From Aphodosoma sp045126975 (lineage in GTDB: Bacteria > Bacteroidota > Bacteroidia > Bacteroidales > Paludibacteraceae), in assembly GCA_045126975.1 (NCBI GenBank), contig JBGVPL010000023.1, positions 1 to 44,727 of the forward strand: a stretch of DNA of 44,727 nt, given 5' to 3'. Below the pieces are notes generated by a model. It searched no databases, was not told where the DNA came from, and worked only from the letters and a program-made list of their open reading frames with translations. Shown piece by piece: positions 42,528 through 44,727 of the stretch; the stretch's first letter is position 1; every line of letters begins with the position of its first letter. The translations under genes were made by a program, and so were the position numbers.

Positions 42528-43964
42528 ATGAATAAAGATATATTAAGCAAATTGAGAGATGCATTTTCTCCGATGTCTATTTATAAAGATGGAAGTAAGA
42601 CAAATAGTGTGTTCGCAGGAAGAAATTTACCATCATTTGTTAAGGATTTTTTGATAAAAAAATATTTAGATGTGAATACAGGAGAGTTAGATGTTGTGTC
42701 GTTGAATGAATTTTTGGATAGAGTCGTTCCTTCCAATGCGAGTCTAGTTAAAGAACAAATTATTTCGGGAAAGGAAGTGTTGTTGTTAGCTCGTTTTATT
42801 ATTTATATAGATTTGGTTAAAGGAGAAAAACAATTTTCAATTCCTGATTATGGAATAAAACAGCGAGAAGGGATTATTCCTGAATTTGTTTATTCTAAGC
42901 ATGCTGGTGAATTGGTTGATGGTGAAAGATGGGGTATCGTTAAATTATGCTTGTTGCCAGATGACGATGGTCGTAAATATCATGTTCAAATGGTAGATTA
43001 TAAGCCATTTAAACCATATAGTTCGGTTGATGTAAATTATTTTGCTGAAGCAAGAAAGAATTTCACAACAGAAGAGTGGATTGATTTGCTCTTGTCAGCA
43101 ATGGAATATGAACCAGATGGATTTGAATTTATGACGCAAAAATTAGAGTTTTTAACTCGTTTGTTGATTTTTGTTGAGCCTAGATTAAATGCAATTGAAT
43201 TGGCACCCAAAGGAACTGGTAAATCATATGTTTTTGGTAATATGTCTAAGTATGGTTGGTTAGTTAGTGGGGGTAAAGTGACACGCGCGAAGTTGTTTTA
43301 TGATAAAACAAAACAACAAAATGGTATAATTAAGAATCATGATTATACTGCATTTGATGAAATTCAGACTATTGTATTTCAAGAACCTGCAGAAATTCAA
43401 GCTGCACTAAAATCTTATTTGGAAAGTGGAAAAACAACTATTGATCAAAATGAATTTACATCGGAGTGTGGTTTAATGCTGATGGGTAATATACCATTAA
43501 ATGAATATCATTTGCCAATTTCGCGTAGATATTTTGATTCGTTACCAGAGAATTTTAAGGAGTCTGCATTATTAGACCGTTTTCACTGTTTTATTGAGGG
43601 ATGGAAAATGCCTCGTATAAAGAAAGATATGATATATAATGGCTGGACAATAAATGTAGAGTATTTTTCGGAAATATTACATGCTATGAGAACTCAGAAT
43701 TCTTATGGTTTGCTTTTTGATCAATTGGTGGAATTTCAGAAAGATGCAGATATGCGAGATTTTACCGCAGTAAAAAGAATAGCAACAGCCTATATGAAAT
43801 TGTTATTTCCGCATTGGAGAACACTAGAAGATGTTGATAGATGTGATTTTGATAGGTATTGTTTACAACCTGCAATATATCGACGTGGTATTATTAAAGA
43901 ACAGTGTCATAATATTGATCCAGAGTTTAAAACTACAATGCCTGATATTTGGGTTAAGTGTTAA
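42528..43964 (+). CDS. brxL: BREX Lon-like AAA+ protein BrxL, short form
   Basis: The 478-residue protein has an N-terminal domain (~1-190, with FVKDFLIKKYLDV) and an AAA+ domain with Walker A APKGTGKSYVFGNM (~225-238), Walker B YTAFDEIQTI, a sensor LMLMGNIPL and an arginine-finger region ALLDRFHCFIEGW. It stops near where the longer type 1 BrxL (about 680 residues) would begin its C-terminal Lon-peptidase-like domain, so it fits the short BrxL family. Type 1 BrxL forms DNA-binding rings and is needed for phage restriction. It starts 11 bases after pglZ. Confidence 0.9.
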   Translation: MNKDILSKLRDAFSPMSIYKDGSKTNSVFAGRNLPSFVKDFLIKKYLDVNTGELDVVSLNEFLDRVVPSNASLVKEQIISGKEVLLLARFIIYIDLVKGEKQFSIPDYGIKQREGIIPEFVYSKHAGELVDGERWGIVKLCLLPDDDGRKYHVQMVDYKPFKPYSSVDVNYFAEARKNFTTEEWIDLLLSAMEYEPDGFEFMTQKLEFLTRLLIFVEPRLNAIELAPKGTGKSYVFGNMSKYGWLVSGGKVTRAKLFYDKTKQQNGIIKNHDYTAFDEIQTIVFQEPAEIQAALKSYLESGKTTIDQNEFTSECGLMLMGNIPLNEYHLPISRRYFDSLPENFKESALLDRFHCFIEGWKMPRIKKDMIYNGWTINVEYFSEILHAMRTQNSYGLLFDQLVEFQKDADMRDFTAVKRIATAYMKLLFPHWRTLEDVDRCDFDRYCLQPAIYRRGIIKEQCHNIDPEFKTTMPDIWVKC

Positions 43965-43983
43965 TTTATAAAATTTAATTACT

Positions 43984-44295
43984 ATGGAAAAAAGAAAATT
44001 TACAAAAGAAGAATTTGATTTAGTTAAGCATTTAGTGAAACAAGATTACATCAATAAGATAACAGAAAAGACTGTAGAGGGGATTTATAATTTTCGTGGT
44101 GTGGATAATGTGGCTATCTGGAATGTGCGTGTGGTGATGACTGGTAAAAAACAAATTAAAAGAGAAATTCTCTTTAATTTTTGCATTGGCAGTTATAATT
44201 TGAAAGAGGGTGGCGAATATTATGCGGATGCTTATAGTAGAAATTTAAGAAAGATAACAGATACAGAGGATAAAGATAGATGTAGAACTAAATAA
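43984..44295 (+). CDS. Unknown BREX-associated protein of 103 residues
   Basis: It is the last gene of the operon, 19 bases after brxL and before a strong terminator. It begins with a helix (KRKFTKEEFDLVKHLVKQDYINKI) followed by strands (AIWNVRVVMTGKKQIKREILFNFCIGSYN) and a tail with AYSRNLRKIT. I know no family for it. Location suggests a small accessory subunit, inhibitor or regulator. Confidence 0.6.
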   Translation: MEKRKFTKEEFDLVKHLVKQDYINKITEKTVEGIYNFRGVDNVAIWNVRVVMTGKKQIKREILFNFCIGSYNLKEGGEYYADAYSRNLRKITDTEDKDRCRTK

Positions 44296-44309
44296 GTAGG
44301 ATAGTTATG

Positions 44310-44349
44310 AAAACGCCCCTCAATTTTGTGTGGATTGAGGGGCGTTTTT
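44310..44349 (+). terminator. Terminator of the BREX operon
   Basis: AAAACGCCCCTCAAT / ATTGAGGGGCGTTTT (44310-44324 with 44334-44348), 15 bases after the last stop codon. A near copy lies at 44649-44691. Confidence 0.92.
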
Positions 44350-44648
44350 GTGCGACTTTGTTGAGCTCGGCAATCTCGTTGAGCATGGCGTCGATGTTGC
44401 GGTAGATTTTGTTGTGTATTGCTTTTCTACTACTTCAATTATATGTGGTGATGTTAAAAGTACTGATGATGGTACAAAGGTAGTAAACAAGCCAACTTCC
44501 CAAACGAAAATGAGCCAACTTCCCAAATAGAATAAAATAAATTTGCATAATTGATTTATTTTCATTGCTTTTGTGGCGAATTTATAAATATATTTTTATG
44601 ACTATTATTGTAGGTTTTATATGAGGAAATAAGAAATGATGTATATAG
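44350..44648 (-). other. Non-coding stretch with a minus promoter, direct repeats and a possible gene remnant
   Basis: On the minus strand TACCTTTG (44475-44482) has TTTG 18 bases upstream (44501-44504). The 15-base repeat AGCCAACTTCCCAAA lies at 44490-44504 and again at 44513-44527, next to this promoter. Downstream of it, one minus-strand frame over ~44345-44420 reads KIYRNIDAMLNEIAELNKVA, which looks like real protein and is GC-richer than the BREX genes. Paired direct repeats beside a transposase-like promoter recall the multiple end repeats of IS21-type elements, but I cannot confirm any insertion sequence. 44528-44648 shows nothing I can name. Confidence 0.35.
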
Positions 44649-44691
44649 AAACGCCCCTCAATCTCGTGTATGTGGATTGAGGGGCATTTTT
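44649..44691. terminator. Second copy of the BREX-type terminator
   Basis: AAACGCCCCTCAAT / ATTGAGGGGCATTT, followed by TTTGTGCGAC, the same tail as the copy at 44310-44356. It may belong to a gene beyond the right edge (minus strand) or be a duplication. Confidence 0.7.
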
Positions 44692-44727
44692 GTGCGACCA
44701 CGTCGTTGTCTTTTGAGAACATGAAAC

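Noticed and set aside
42528..43964. BrxL considered truncated
   Set aside because: It lacks the Lon-peptidase-like end of the type 1 protein, but a short BrxL family of about this length exists and the frame ends cleanly.

Overview
The window looks like a chromosomal segment of a Bacteroidales bacterium (Bacteroidota); I cannot name the genus. The evidence is the AT-rich sequence, the Bacteroidota promoter type (TTTG or TTG, 19-20 bases, TAnnTTTG) in front of many genes, type IX secretion C-terminal sorting domains, an RprXY-like two-component pair, the long Bacteroidota-type urocanate hydratase, and near absence of Shine-Dalgarno sites.

Layout. (1) 1-5331, minus strand: an operon of four exported proteins (DUF3244-like, RHS-like, T9SS-sorted, and a lamin-tail protein cut by the window edge). 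A TPR/HTH membrane regulator that carries a frameshift (5612-6987) diverges from it. (2) 7068-31771: ordinary chromosomal genes. They are an AsmA-like protein, a small lipoprotein, polA, rpsO, an Omp28-like lipoprotein, hutU-hutH, two exported modular proteins, pckA, an RprXY-like pair, a flippase-like protein with GtrA, rsmA/ksgA, corA and a DUF2148 ferredoxin-like protein. (3) 32099-33055: a compact three-gene module with DUF3791 and DUF3990 (ADP-ribosyltransferase-like), probably toxin-antitoxin or defence related. (4) 33400-44349: a type 4 BREX-like phage-defence operon, in the order brxP (PAPS-reductase/4Fe-4S/DUF4007), a 149-residue protein, brxC/pglY, a 154-residue protein, pglZ, brxL and a 103-residue protein. 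(5) 44350-44727: non-coding or decayed sequence between two near-identical terminators.

Two things stand out. First, the BREX operon is preceded by a strongly structured RNA of about 210 nt with its own promoter-like box. It ends in an intrinsic terminator only 30 bases before the brxP start codon, so the operon is probably controlled by read-through or attenuation. The 149-residue protein between brxP and brxC resembles the N-terminal domain of a family of HNH endonucleases but has no nuclease part. With a PAPS-reductase-like enzyme next door, it is a candidate reader of a DNA backbone modification.

Second, regions 2 and 3 are littered with short tandem repeats, mostly of 7-base units, and with a hairpin element (CTCCCCCT-loop-AGGGGGAG). 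Several of these sit in frame inside conserved genes (polA, the AsmA-like gene, the DUF2148 gene). The hairpin element was inserted at three places in the same reading frame, which resembles the protein-invading palindromic elements of Rickettsia. These repeats are absent from the RHS region and from the BREX operon, which fits separate origins for those two blocks. I saw no tRNA, rRNA, CRISPR array or complete insertion sequence.
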